64,000 nt of DNA from Mixophyes australis (lineage: Eukaryota; Chordata; Amphibia; Anura; Limnodynastidae), in contig JAVHZZ010000008.1 in the NCBI GenBank assembly GCA_036250195.1, forward strand, positions 3,529,934 to 3,593,933, written 5' to 3'. Numbering within the stretch: position 1 is the stretch's first letter; each line of letters starts with the position of its first letter. This document shows, in pieces, positions 32,143-43,419 of the stretch. A model generated the notes under the pieces. That model made no database searches. It saw only the letters and a program-made list of their open reading frames with translations, and had not been told where the DNA came from. A program made the translations under genes and the position numbers.

Positions 32143-35100
32143 TGTAGATGGATACAGAATCCTGGAGTAAATGTGAACCTTTGTTAAACCTGTTATTATA
32201 CAGCAAACGTCTGTGGGATCGCTCCTTTCATGTCCTCTGGCACTGGGACCAATAAACCATTTCAAAGCTGAGGTTTCTTGGTCTCCATTCAGAGCATCTA
32301 CCAAGCTGATCTGTGTAATGAGAGGGGGACAAATCCTGGAACCCAGCGACCTTCCTGCAGTCCACCAAGATGACACAGTTTGTACAGTAAACGTAGGATG
32401 TGTTGCTTTTCCATTGTCTGTTCAAAATCCAGAAGTAACAGAGCTCCTTGTAGCATCATCAGGCAATCAGTGTATACAGGACGATGATGAAACAACTAGT
32501 GACGCACAGATGATGATGAAACAATATAATTACGCACGAGCTGCAGCTGGGACGGAGAACAGACGATTGAGAAACAACAGAAAACAACCTTTAGTTGAAT
32601 TATCACTGATACAATGACAATGGCAGGATGCGGTGCAGGAGGTTAAAAGCAGAAGTTGCTCTATTGCTGGAAGATACCACCGGTGTAAATCTGTAGGGGG
32701 AGTAGTGAGCTGCACAGTCTTTCTGATTTGTATATTGTGATACATCCACCACAATACAAACATAGGCTTTCCAAATTGCCATATTTAAGTGGAAGTCACC
32801 TGGGAAAGTTACATACCATTTTTTGTGATATATATATATACATACACATACACGCACCTTATATTAGGGATCCCCCTCAATAAATATTACTCTCTCAGAG
32901 AATACAATATATTGTAATACTTAGGAGCATATTTATGAAAGGGCCGAAAAACAGCTTTTGACGGCATTAGATCTTAGTTTCTCTATGCACCAGTCCGTCA
33001 ATGGAGGTTAGCGCTGGCCAGCAGCATCGTTCACAGGTGAAGGTTCCCCTTACCTAGCTCCTGAAAAATAATTATTAGAATAAAGCATAATTAAATGAAA
33101 CTGTATGAAATATATTAAAATTTAGAAAAGAAATCAGAAACTTTAAAAGTTTTAATTTCTTTTTTTGCATATTAGTGTAACTAGAAGCCTAAATCTGAGC
33201 ACTGGTAGTCAACTGGTGGACCCAACATCAACGTTAGGGTTAGTGGTTCTAGATATTATAGCCACGGGTACACGCATTGCTGCTTTAAACACACAGATCT
33301 CACTGTTGACCTCTTAAGTGACGTCAATAAGACAGGTGGCATTTTCCTCCGTCGTAATCAATATGAAGGTTGCCGTATATAGCGTGTGCCTGTGTTGTAG
33401 TAAGTCTGTCTTCTATATATGTTGCATTTCTCAACATCGTAATTATTTGTAGGCATACTGCTGTAATTCTTATTACATTCGGGAAAACGTACCCAACCCA
33501 ATCTGAGGTTTCAGTTCAGTTCCCATCTGCAGAGACTGGCTGCTGACGTGATATGATATGATAACTATTACTGCTCTGGGCCAGAATCGGGATAAGGGCT
33601 ATTGTCACATTGTGGCCAAATTTAGTGGTGCTACAGGCTGGTGTGTAATTCATTTTCTGGGTGCACAAGTAGGTGTCACGAACAGCACTCACCTGAGTCT
33701 GCGTGACGCATATGTGACACAGGGTCAACCACAAAGACAACCACCTGGTCTGTCTAAAATGATTAAATCCTTCCCTATCTATGCCACACACTAGCTTTGC
33801 GATACTAATTACCACCAGCAAGGTTGTTTCGGATAAGAGCTGACACTCTTATTTAGGAAGCCTTCGGTTCTCCCTAGCATTAATCCAACACAATTTACTT
33901 TAATCAGAGTTCACTTAAACCACAAGGTTTGCACAGTTTCAATTAGGTAGCGTCTGGACCAAACTGTCGCGTGAATTCATAAGAACACAGAGACTAGAAC
34001 TTATTAAGTGTAATTTAATATGGAAAATACATCCACAATGCTAAAGATAAAAAGATAATAAAATGACATACAAATAGAGTGCAATTGTTTCTTATAAAAT
34101 AAAAAGGATAAAACACAGAATTGATACTTCACTTAGAATCAAGTTTGTGGTGCCGGGAGGAGCAGGAAAAAATGGAACCTCTTCAATTAAACTCCCTCAG
34201 AAGAAGAGCCAGGAGTTACATTTTCAGTACAGTTTTAAAACCCAGCTACAGGGCCCACAGCCCCCCCCCCTTTCCTGTGACCTTATTCAGCTTGAATCTG
34301 TCATTTACATACAACCCAGTCTCTGCAGTCGGCATGTCTGGGACCTCCCAAACATGTGTGAGATTTCATTGTCTTGCAAGAGATTTCTTCAAAGGCTTTC
34401 CCGTTTGCGTCCTGCCATAAATGACATAAGGTGCTACCCTTATCTACCAGCCCCCCTGGGTGGTTTAACATACACAAAACCCCTTGATCTAACAGCTCCT
34501 AAGAGAACCATGTCCCACTATTTCTAGGAAGTAATTCACAAACATATATTTGCAGATTTATGCCTAAAAATTAGCTTGCACATGACAGTAGGTATAAGAA
34601 TTTTGTGCAGGAACATGGGGGGCATGTAGTCACTTGGGGGTAAATCTGTGGGGCAGGTACTAGTTATGCCTTGGGCACCAGATGGCGCCGTGTGTTATAC
34701 AATGTGTGGGGCACGGGCTGTGCATGGGGCCGTTTCATTCTTAAATTTGCTCTATTGCAGTAGAGATGCAGCGCAGAGTACATGTCATGTTTATAGGGCC
34801 ACAGAGCCCTGATCCTTCAAGGATAATGTACAACAGGAGCAGACTGCATACACTGGAGTAACTGTGCTTAGGAAAGGTACTTATCAGCCTATATTGCTGG
34901 CTAGGACCCAAGCCTACAGCATTGCACTCAGATATATTTCAAATAATCCATTAAACGTTACATATTGTTTCTGAGTAAGTGTTTCGAAAACATTCCATGG
35001 GAAGGAAACTGTGGGAACTGAACTAACCATTTCTTCTCGGTATCACAGAGCGCTAGCGGTGGAAAACAGAATGAGTCACACACCTGGGTGATCAAAGATC

Positions 35101-36379
35101 TCCTGAATCATTTCCAAAATATCTCAACCCAACGGACAGCGTAAATCAGCACTGCCCAATGTTTTTATGCGGTGGGGTGATTTAATACACGTGGGGTAAA
35201 GAGCCGCAGTTTCTCAGCTCCACTAAGCAGAGGTCAGGATCCAATTAAGAGTGTTTATTTTTCAATGCAAAAAAAATATTCCCTTGGAAACAAGATATAT
35301 TTATGGACTGTGAAGTTCCGACAGGGTCTCATCCGCACCCAGTCAAGTGTAAGTCTTTAGGATATTAAGTTAATACAGGAATCCCTCCTAAATTTATCAG
35401 ATTAGTCTGGGCCCTTTTTTTGGTTACGATGGAGTTAAAGAGGAACAGAGAGAGAATAAAGGCTTGTTTTCAGTAGCGCAGCGTCATGACTTGGCAGTAT
35501 TACGGACTCATTTCCTGCCGTTTGAAAATCCAACCTTATTTCTAAGTTTAGCTCAGGGAAAAAGCAGTCTTTAATTTAAGACAAAATCAACACCACCCCT
35601 GTGCTCTCAGCTGACATCAGCACGGAGCAAATCAAAGCTCAGTCTCCACCGCGCTCAGAAGCCAGATTCCCACTACCTTGTCTGTCTCCCTGGGTCATAT
35701 TAAGTGTTGTAAACAAAAGGAGAGAGCAAGGTGGCTTCCGTATGTGTGGATCTCTTACTATTCCAGAAAAAGCAGCAGATTTCACTCTTTAACCAATAGA
35801 CAATCTCAATCCTCCGTTTGTCTTTGTTTATACTGTGAATGTAGGAAAAATTCACATTACCAAAATAGGACATTTTTTGGACATTTGTGACTCATGGGAA
35901 TGAGCAGAAACTGAAACTTTATTTTGGATGAGAAAGATTTCTTGTCTTTCTTTCCATCACAATTCTCCAAGTATGCGCCTCTTCTGCAAGACAGCCACGC
36001 TCCACGTCGACCCTCATACTGCCTCTGTTTTCTCTTGGTATTGGCTCTCGCTGATCCCTACTGCATCCACACAGATTTCCCCGTTTATATGATGTGTTTA
36101 GTGTATTATCTGCCTCTTCGTACAATATAGCAACTTTACTTATTTGTTAAAAAACGAATCTTCACCAGTCACTAAAACCTTCCCAGAACACTAGAAGTGT
36201 CTTAAATATAAATCACTTAATAATGAGCTAGTAAAAGTTTGCAAGCAATTCTGGAATATTCAGTCCCACTACACATAAACTACCTAGTCCATTTCGATTT
36301 CAAATAAAATAGTAGCTGAGATCTAGTAAAGGGGAAGTAAAGTTATGAATGCAAAAAACTATCAACTATCGTAAATTCC
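32143..36379. other. Unannotated intergenic stretch
   Basis: About 4.2 kb. Only short open frames without motifs, a small AT dinucleotide run near 32828-32840 and a C-run near 34260. No gene, RNA gene or mobile-element end that I can support. Confidence 0.4.
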
Positions 36380-36610
36380 TGTCTTAGTCCAGGTGGGATA
36401 TCAGAGAGTAAATAAGAGTTTGGTTGCATCTTGGGAAAGAAAACGGCGTATTGTAGTAATATTTTGAAGGTGCTGGAGAGAAGATGGGGTGAGAGACTGG
36501 ATGTGAGTAAGAAAGCAAACGGTGGAGTCAAGTGCATTATAATACATATAATACGGGCTGGACAAGGCCAAGGAGACAGACAGACTATGCAACCACACAA
36601 ATAATGCTTG
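36380..36610 (-). mobile_element. L2 LINE fragment (reverse transcriptase)
   Basis: On the minus strand the segment reads ALDSTVCFLTHIQSLTPSS and FLSQDATKLLF. This corresponds to the [19 protein letters not shown] and [12 protein letters not shown] segments downstream of YADD in the LINE at 8.6-12.9 kb. The fragment is about 230 bases and decayed. Confidence 0.65.
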
Positions 36611-38489
36611 TGTCTGATCCAGGAATCATCATCTTGCCTAATTCATTAACCTCTTCGACAATAGATTGATTTCCCACCTTCATGACCGACCAATTTTCGC
36701 CTATTGTTGATATGCCTATAAGAGCAGCTTTATTAGAACTTAGGGGCCGTTTTAATAGGACTTAGGGGCCGTTGTGACATATAGCAGTAAGCCTTACGCA
36801 ACAAAGGCTTACTGCCGGCAATAACACTGCTTTCAACGATGAAGGCTTCCCTATGGCATTTCATGTGACTGTGGTTGCCATGGTAATCAAATGACATTTA
36901 GCAGCAGCTTCACCCAAAAATGGGGAGAATTTACTAAAGTGTGGTTTAGAAAACCCCCAGTTTTCAGTGATTTTTTTGAGCATTTATCAAAAGGTAGGAT
37001 TTAATAAAGACTAAAAAAACGCAAAAATTTTTCAGGTCCCCACATTAGACACTGCACTCCTGATTTTTTTACATGGCATGAATTCAAAGTGTGAGATATA
37101 TCAAGCTGGGAATAATTGGCAGAAAAAAAGAGGTTGTTGTGAGAGACGAGGTGCATGATGTCTGAGCTGTCTAATCATTCAGAACATGAGAGGAAGAAAA
37201 AAATACTTATTAATTATAAGGGCAATCATTATTTATTGATCAAGTGGCCGAAGATAATAATGATCTTATGGGGGCACATTTGTTTTATGAAAATATGAGT
37301 GGGGTCATATGAATAAATGATTATATTAAGAGGGCAATATTATTTGATTGCTAGCATGCACCATAAAGTCACAAAATAATGTAATTAAATATAATGACAT
37401 ATTCATATTGTCCCCATAACATAAAAAATCCAATAATATTGCCTCTTTATATAATAAAAAATTAAATTCGCCCCCATAAATTGAGCCTATCACAACCTCC
37501 GCTCTTTTTCTGGCTGTTTCTCTGACAGTTTAGTAAATCTGATGGTTTGTATTTCTATCATGTTAACATTCAGGACGGAGACTGTAATACGGTGCTCTGT
37601 TAAACTGTGATTTTCAGGTGGTTTTTAAGCAGTTTGGCCTTTAGTAAATCTGGTAATCAAAAAACGAAATAAAAAAACCCCTTTAGTAAACCGAGCCCTT
37701 AGTCTCACAAGATAGATATGATCAAAGTCTCAAATCTACTCAGACAAAGCTAACGCCACATAACAGCGGACACGGCGGTTTATCCTCCTCACTGCCGGAT
37801 GGCTCTTATAAACTGCTGTCTGCTTAGTTTTAGCCCTGATCCGAACTCTTGGATACATTGATTGAGCCCTGACATAGATCTTAGTAACTACCAGCAGGAA
37901 CATGTCTACTACAGCAAAAAGTAAATGAATGTACAGTATGCAGAGAAGAGATACAGGAGCTGCTGAGGGATGGAAGCAGGAGGTGTAAATGGAAACTACC
38001 AATAAATGCTGCAGGGACATGCACAGAAGATATTAACACATAATTACTACATTTCACCCTGTAACTTAAAATAATGCAATACTGGTGACGTACAGCGGAT
38101 GTCAGCACAGTGCAGGTTTATATCCAGATCTTTATGTTCTACGTTGTAACTTAGATCGGACGTGATACCAATAACACCCCATGTATTCTGAGCAGTGATA
38201 TCTATTGCTGCGTTCAATAAGCTCATCGCAACTAGTAAGTATTAGTCACTATAATAGGTGCAGTGACCCATCAACCAATCAGAATTTAGCTTGCTATATG
38301 CAGCGGGAAACAACCTGACCTATCTGGGGGCCTCACCCAAAGGGCCACACATTACATATTTTACTTACAAAATAACATCAATATATTTTATTCACTTTTA
38401 CCCGCAAGTGATGGATTGTATTCCCTGGGGAGTAATGGGACAGTCATAATGTTACTAAGAGTTATAAGTGCTAATTATCTTCACTAGGG
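36611..38489. other. Unannotated intergenic stretch
   Basis: About 1.9 kb, very AT-rich. TTTACTAAAGTG near 36930 and TTTAGTAAACCGAGCCC near 37685 look like opposing ends of a decayed MITE, but the pairing is weak. No coding signal. Confidence 0.4.
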
Positions 38490-39357
38490 CACCCAGATAG
38501 TATTATTATACCAGCAGTAGCAGCATTATCCACTAATAACCCACTGATACTAGTAACGTCCACTAATAACCCACTGATACTTGTAACGTCCACTAATAAC
38601 CCACTGATACTAGTAACGTCCACTAATAACCCACTGATACTAGTAACGTCCACTAATAAACCACTGATACTAGTAACGTTCACTAATAGACCACTGATAC
38701 TAGTAACGTTCACTAATAAACCACTGATACCAGTAACATCCACTAATAAACCCCTGATAGTAGTAACGTCCACTAATAAACCACTGATACCAGTAACGTC
38801 CACTAATAAACCACTGATACTAGTAACGTCCACTAATAAACCACTGATACCAGTAATGTCCACTAATAAACCACTGATACTAGTAACGTTCACTAATAAA
38901 CCACTGATACCAGTAACGTCCACTAATAAACCACTGATACTAGTAACGTCCACTAATAAACCACTGATACCAGTAATGTCCACTAATAAACCACTGATAC
39001 CAGTAATGTCCACTAATAAACCACTGATACCAGTAACGTCCACTAATAAACCACTGATACTAGTAACGTCCACTAATAAACCACTGATACTAGTAACGTC
39101 CACTAATAAACCACTGATACCAGTAATGTCCACTAATAAACCACTGATACTAGTAACGTCCACTAATAAACCACTGATACCAGTAATGTCCACTAATAAA
39201 CCACTGGTACTAGTAGAGTACACTAATAAACCACTGATACTAGTAATGTCCACTAATAAACCACTGATACTAGTAACGTCCACTAATAAACCACTGATAC
39301 TGGCAACGTCCACTAATAAACCACTGATGCTAGTAACGGCCACTAATAAACCACTGT
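38490..39357. repeat. Minisatellite, exact 30-bp unit, about 28-29 copies
   Basis: The unit CCACTAATAAACCACTGATA plus CTAGTAACGT repeats with period 30 and no indels. The first few copies have AATAACCC instead of AATAAACC. Later copies vary at two places: TAGT/CAGT and AACGTC/AATGTC, the second being the expected CpG decay. Because 30 is a multiple of three, one frame on each strand stays open throughout (290 and 172 codons). These frames encode only a ten-residue repeat and I do not treat them as genes. Confidence 0.97.
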
Positions 39358-40559
39358 TGTATATTCGGCATTAACAAGACCTGCTCCTAATCTTAGTCCT
39401 CCAGGAAACCAACTGCTTGAGACCATTTTTCCCTATTTTCTAATTTGAAAGAGTGTTTTTAAAAGAATATAAATTAATATATAAGTGGGATAATATCCCC
39501 ATTTTGGGGGATCAGATACATTCTATAGTAGATTGTTCTGTATCTGTTACTTCTCATGTCTGCTATTGATGCATATAATATGGGACTATGAATGTGTTCC
39601 CTCATCAGACGAGCGCACAGTACGTATAGCGGGACGCAGCCTGCGCCAAGGAAAGCAGTGACTGAGCATGAAAACACTATGATGCATCTTCATCCTACAT
39701 CAACCACCTTCCTCAGCTGGAGTCATAAACCTGTCCAATCCCAGCTCCGCTCCCTCCCCAGAGCATTCAGAGTAATGTTTAATAGGTGAAAAATATTATG
39801 TGGAATATTCACGGGGAAGTTTAAAATACATATAGTAATTCTGAAAGTAACTGGATGGATCACCTTTCCCAGAACCAGTTTAATCAGGGCCATAGGTAGG
39901 ATAGGGCACCAGGGTTCTAATGTAACTGGCTGCAAGGAACGATCTGCAATCTCTCAGTCTTCTGCCAGCTTCTGGTACATTGACTGTAAACGATCAAATT
40001 AGCGTCACAGGATCATCAGTCCACAGGACAGCCCATGCCAAAAGCTAATTTAAATAAACCCTAAGACCAAATAGTGAATGCAAGACAGGGGTACAATTAT
40101 ATTATTATTATCAAAAATATAACTTCATCCTGAAGAAGGCTATGTGAACGCTTTTACTCTATTTTTTTAAACCACTTGACAAAGCCCCTCCCTCCCCCCC
40201 TCACAGACTATTGCATAAAACATTTATCGGTTAGACTTATAGCACTAAAATCATCGATGTCTCAGTGCGCCTAGCTAATAGCCGTGGATGCAGCTCTGTC
40301 TACAACCATCGGAAACCAAGAACTAAATTTAACTGAATGGAAAAAAGTATTGAGTAAAATATTACTCATCACTGAAAGGCATTTAAAGAGCCAGAACCTG
40401 CTATTACTTGTATCTAAAGCTCCCAGCAACTCTGGTAATATACAGTTTACCGCTGTCCATTTCTATCCCCTTCTGCTGCATCAGAGGTGAACGCGCCGAT
40501 GCAAACGACGGACTTTGGGGCATATTTAACAAATTGTGAAGGTGCACTATCGTACAGGG
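39358..40559. other. Unannotated spacer
   Basis: About 1.2 kb without recognisable genes. At about 40516 a terminus of the GGGGCATATTTAACAA MITE family appears without a matching right end. Confidence 0.4.
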
Positions 40560-40668
40560 ATACACTGCAAGACCACGGATGTCACTCTATAGTGAATACA
40601 CAGCAAGACCACAGACCATGTCACGCTATAGTGAATACACAGCAAGACCACGGATCATGTGATGATGT
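40560..40668. repeat. Short tandem repeat, about 38-bp unit, 3 copies
   Basis: Three copies of a unit containing TATAGTGAATACACAGCAAG and ACCACGGAT, with small differences, just before the hAT-type MITE. Confidence 0.75.
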
Positions 40669-40676
40669 GTATACAT

Positions 40677-40824
40677 TAGACTTGGCCAACCAGGAGCTCT
40701 CCAGGTGATGTGAAACTACAGCCCCCAGAATGCTTTGTCATCTGACAGCTAGCTGATAGCTGGCAGGGCATGCTGGGATTTGTAGTTTCACATCACCTGG
40801 AGAGCCACAGGTTGGCCAGCCCTG
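40677..40824. mobile_element. hAT-type MITE with 8-bp target duplication
   Basis: A 148-bp element is flanked by the exact 8-mer GTATACAT on both sides (40669-40676 and 40825-40832). The arms CTCTCCAGGTGATGTGAAAC / GTTTCACATCACCTGGAGAG are perfectly complementary, with outer TTGGCCAACC / GGTTGGCCAGCCCTG ends. An 8-bp duplication is the hallmark of hAT transposition. Non-coding. Confidence 0.92.
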
Positions 40825-40832
40825 GTATACAT

Positions 40833-41733
40833 CAATAAACATTGATTTATGATTTAATAAATTATTGTAGATATTGCTGTCCCGTAAGAGTTTGTTTTCT
40901 TAACTTTTTCCACAATAACTGGAGTGAAAAAAAAGAGTTTTTCTGAAGGGACTGAAGTGATTCTCACCAGGAGGGTGTTGGATACATTTATATGTTATAT
41001 ATTATAACACTTGTGTTCTCTGATATTGTTCTTATACACAATGACACAAAGTCCCAGCCCTTCCTGTGACCACCTGCTTCCAGAAAGGCACCACAGTCCT
41101 ATACGAGGCTCCTATGAGCCTGTAACATATTTACTTGTGGACGGGGACTGACGCTGGTACAAAGGGAAGACGAGGATAAGGAGATTTCCAAGAGTTCCTG
41201 AGGAAGTACTTCATATTCCAGAGCAGCCCAATGACTAGACAGATCCTAGTAATGTCATTATCACGGAATCGTGTGCAAAATAATATCACTGTGAGTAAAT
41301 AAAGGAAGTTGTGGTGAGAAGAGGATGTTCTCTGGCTGCTGACTGACAACATGAAGTCACTGGGACCATTCTGAGCTGTCACTGACATAAGGAGCCAATC
41401 TCAGACCCTCTGCAGATAACACAGGTCACACACAGTGACCAGTAGAACAAGGCATTGATAAAACTGAGAGCTGTTATTATTAATATATTATTGTGCCCCG
41501 ATTCTGTATAAACTGTTCTTTATGCTGATGAAATTCTTGGTATGATATTTCGCACACAGAGAGGATTCCACCTCTTGTTCTGCAGACCAGTACTGAGATC
41601 AGCACAGTACATGTAATAGTTATATAATGAGATAATCCAGGTCTACTATGTTTGGAACAACGACATGTAACTAATGGGCCTGCAAATCATTAAGAAAAAT
41701 CATTGACTACTGGACTGCAAACATTACAACCTC
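40833..41733. other. Unannotated spacer
   Basis: About 900 bases, no gene or element recognised. It ends in the AGTAA that was duplicated by the LTR retrotransposon. Confidence 0.45.
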
Positions 41734-41787
41734 AGTAATGTCAGGCGCCGCTCGGCGGCCGCCCGCCCGTCCATACAAGAACGTCTG

Positions 41788-41800
41788 GTTGCCTAGCAAC
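41788..41800. promoter_or_regulatory. RFX X-box-like palindrome 1
   Basis: GTTGCCTAGCAAC fits the RFX binding consensus (two GTTRCC-type half-sites with a one-base spacer). The symmetry extends to 11-base arms, CGTCTGGTTGC and GCAACCAGACG. It is the exact reverse complement of the second site 57 bases downstream. Confidence 0.65.
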
Positions 41801-41857
41801 CAGACGCGTCATTTCCCCTTCCTCCCGGCCGGCCAGCCCAGACCCAGAAGCGTCTCC

Positions 41858-41870
41858 GTTGCTAGGCAAC
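41858..41870. promoter_or_regulatory. RFX X-box-like palindrome 2
   Basis: GTTGCTAGGCAAC, the mirror orientation of palindrome 1, is embedded in longer imperfect arms (AGCGTCTCCGTTGC / GCAACGGGACGCT). It lies about 105 bases upstream of the TATA-like box. Binding is predicted from the motif only. Confidence 0.65.
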
Positions 41871-41974
41871 GGGACGCTGCAGATTTAGAGCGCTACGGCG
41901 CTGCCCTATGACTAGCGCTACGGCGCTACAGCTATTACAACACCACTAGTGCTGAGGGCATTGGTTAGCAGCCC

Positions 41975-41981
41975 TATTTAA
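41975..41981 (+). promoter_or_regulatory. LTR TATA-like box
   Basis: TATTTAA, with an inverted CCAAT (ATTGG) just upstream at about 41960. A start about 30 bases downstream would fall near 42004, exactly where the sequence complementary to the primer site begins. The same box recurs at 46912-46918 in the 3' LTR. Confidence 0.65.
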
Positions 41982-42004
41982 GTGCCTCTGACCTCACCTC
42001 CTGT

Positions 42005-42014
42005 GCCAGAGTTT
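42005..42014 (+). promoter_or_regulatory. Predicted self-primer at the RNA 5' end
   Basis: GCCAGAGTTT is the exact reverse complement of 42437-42446, just inside the 5' LTR, with one further U-G pair possible. It lies 30 bases downstream of the TATA-like box, where the transcript should begin. In Tf1/sushi elements the 5' end of the mRNA folds back and primes minus-strand DNA synthesis instead of a tRNA. Confidence 0.65.
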
Positions 42015-42436
42015 CAGGTCCTTTCCTGTCCTCCAGCGTTCCAGTGTTCCTGTGTCTATCTGTTTCCTGACCCTTGCCTTCCTCCAGTTTATTGCCGTTT
42101 GCCTGTGACCATTGTGACCCGGATTGCCTTGACTACCCCTTTGGATCTCCCTTTGTACCTCGCTGTCAGAACGTTATCGACCCGGCTTGACTCACACCCC
42201 GTTTGCATTCTCCTTGTGTACCTGCATTACCCGCATCATTGCTGAACCCGCCTGTCTGACATCCCTCTCGTGCTTCGCTATCCGACTCGTGGAAGGACCG
42301 CGACCTGCGTGTTTCCTGCAGCCAAGCCCATACCTCCTTGCGGGGGTCCCTGGTGAACACCAGGGGCACGTTAGACTCCGCGCCTTCCTCCGAGTAGTGC
42401 CAACGATAGCAGGTACGCTATACTAGTCGTGACAGT

Positions 42437-42446
42437 AAACTCTGGC
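42437..42446 (+). promoter_or_regulatory. Predicted primer-binding site
   Basis: AAACTCTGGC begins two bases after the LTR end, the normal distance for a primer site (integrase trims two bases). It pairs with the LTR-internal GCCAGAGTTT. The gag ATG follows at 42448. A tRNA site starting at TGG (42443) would have to cover the gag start codon and matches no tRNA 3' end I recognise. Confidence 0.6.
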
Positions 42447-42447
42447 G

Positions 42448-43392
42448 ATGACTACCGAAGGAACGGGGGAACCCTCAGCCCGGGACCTTCTCATTCATTT
42501 GGCTCAGCGAGTAGAACAGCAAGAAGCAGCCCAAGCACATCTCCTACAATGTGTTCAAGGTATCGCTACACGCTTCGATGCCTTACAAGGCTCCCTGCCT
42601 GCTGCTCCTGCCATTACCACCGCCCCAGGGGCGTCCGCCAGTGTGGTTACGGTATCCACTGCAACTTCTGGCATGCGTATTCCCACACCTGAAAAATACG
42701 ATGGAGACCCCAAGAAATGCAGGGGTTTCTTGAACCAGTGCTCCATCCAGTTTGAGTGCAATGCAGGAGCATTTCCTTCAGAGCGAACGAAGGTGGCGTT
42801 TATGATCTCCCTCCTGAGTGGTCAAGCACTAGCCTGGGCTTCGCCTTTGTGGGAAAATGGAGACCCTCTTCTTAATAACACCGGCTCCTTTATTGAAGCT
42901 TTCAGGAGAGTCTTCGATGACCCTGGGAGGGTAGCCTCTGCGGCCACCAGCTTGCTGAACCTGCGTCAAGGCAACTTATCTGTTGGGCAATATGCCATCC
43001 AGTTCCGGACCTTAGCGTCAGAGCTGAAATGGAACAACGAGGCGCTGGTCGCAACTTTTTGGCAAGGTCTAATCGACCGTATTAAGGACGAACTAATTTC
43101 TCGGGACCTCCCCTCTGATCTTGATACCCTAATTGCGCTATGCATTAAAGTAGACCTACGTTATCAAGAACGCACCCAGGAACGTCCTGTCTCTAAGCGA
43201 GTGGTTCCTCGTCTGGCTCCTCAATTTCAAAACCCAGTTTTGCCTATGGATGAACCCATGCAAGTCGGACGGTCTCGTTTATCCCCAGAAGAAAGAGAGA
43301 GGCGCTTCAGGCAGCGTCTCTGCCTTTACTGTGGCGATTCCGGACATGTTCTCAAGGTCTGTCCTAAGAAACCGGGAAACCCGTCCTCCTAA
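42448..43392 (+). CDS. Gag polyprotein of the sushi-class retrotransposon
   Basis: 314 codons. A coiled-coil-like N-terminus (residues about 10-50, LIHLAQRVEQQEAAQAHLLQ) is followed by a low-complexity Ala/Thr linker and the capsid-like domain, which starts near PTPEKYDGDPKKCRGFLNQC (about residue 79) and runs to about 240. A basic linker and one CCHC zinc knuckle (C292, C295, H300, C305 in CLYCGDSGHVLKVC) complete it. The family forms the particle and packages the RNA; mammalian PEG10 and RTL proteins descend from such Gags. The ATG is the first after the LTR and sits 13 bases downstream of it. The frame ends at TAA 43390-43392, just after the slippery site. No disruption seen. Confidence 0.92.
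   Translation: MTTEGTGEPSARDLLIHLAQRVEQQEAAQAHLLQCVQGIATRFDALQGSLPAAPAITTAPGASASVVTVSTATSGMRIPTPEKYDGDPKKCRGFLNQCSIQFECNAGAFPSERTKVAFMISLLSGQALAWASPLWENGDPLLNNTGSFIEAFRRVFDDPGRVASAATSLLNLRQGNLSVGQYAIQFRTLASELKWNNEALVATFWQGLIDRIKDELISRDLPSDLDTLIALCIKVDLRYQERTQERPVSKRVVPRLAPQFQNPVLPMDEPMQVGRSRLSPEERERRFRQRLCLYCGDSGHVLKVCPKKPGNPSS
43374..43380 (+). promoter_or_regulatory. -1 ribosomal frameshift slippery site
   Basis: GGGAAAC lies in the gag frame as G GGA AAC, the canonical X XXY YYZ arrangement. It is ten bases before the gag stop, within the only stretch (43368-43389) where gag and pol frames are both open. The same heptamer is used by mammalian PEG10. Confidence 0.85.
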
Positions 43393-43419
43393 ACGGTAGC
43401 AGGGAGGCCGGTTTAGGAG
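43386..43419 (+). promoter_or_regulatory. Frameshift-stimulating stem (possible pseudoknot)
   Basis: CTCCTAAAC (43386-43394) is exactly complementary to GTTTAGGAG (43411-43419), making a 9-bp stem five bases after the slippery site with a 16-base loop. AGGGAG in the loop (43401-43406) can pair with CTCCCT at 43432-43437, which would close an H-type pseudoknot. The gag stop codon is inside the first stem. Confidence 0.75.

Larger units (their letters stand above)
41739..42434 (+). repeat. 5' LTR
   Basis: TGTCAGGC to CGTGACA, 696 bp. The first 220 bases are GC- and CpG-rich and carry two RFX-like palindromes and a duplicated AGCGCTACGGCGCT (about 41888 and 41915). A TATA-like TATTTAA follows at 41975. 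No AATAAA was seen in the LTR. Confidence 0.95.

Noticed and set aside
32213..32617. 134-codon plus-strand open frame
   Set aside because: It starts just beyond a MITE, overlaps minus-strand frames of similar length and has no conserved pattern. I see it as chance.
38471..39374. Open frames of 290 (minus) and 172 (plus) codons
   Set aside because: They are the direct result of a 30-bp tandem repeat with a period divisible by three. The products are pure ten-residue repeats without signal sequence or known fold.
41982..42426. Open frames of 87 and 79 codons, each present twice (again at 46919-47363)
   Set aside because: They are inside the LTRs and repeat only because the LTRs are identical. 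They lie in the transcribed leader and have no motif.
42443..42460. tRNA primer-binding site starting at TGG
   Set aside because: It would lie over the gag ATG, starts eight bases from the LTR instead of about two, and matches no tRNA 3' end I know. The self-priming match fits better.
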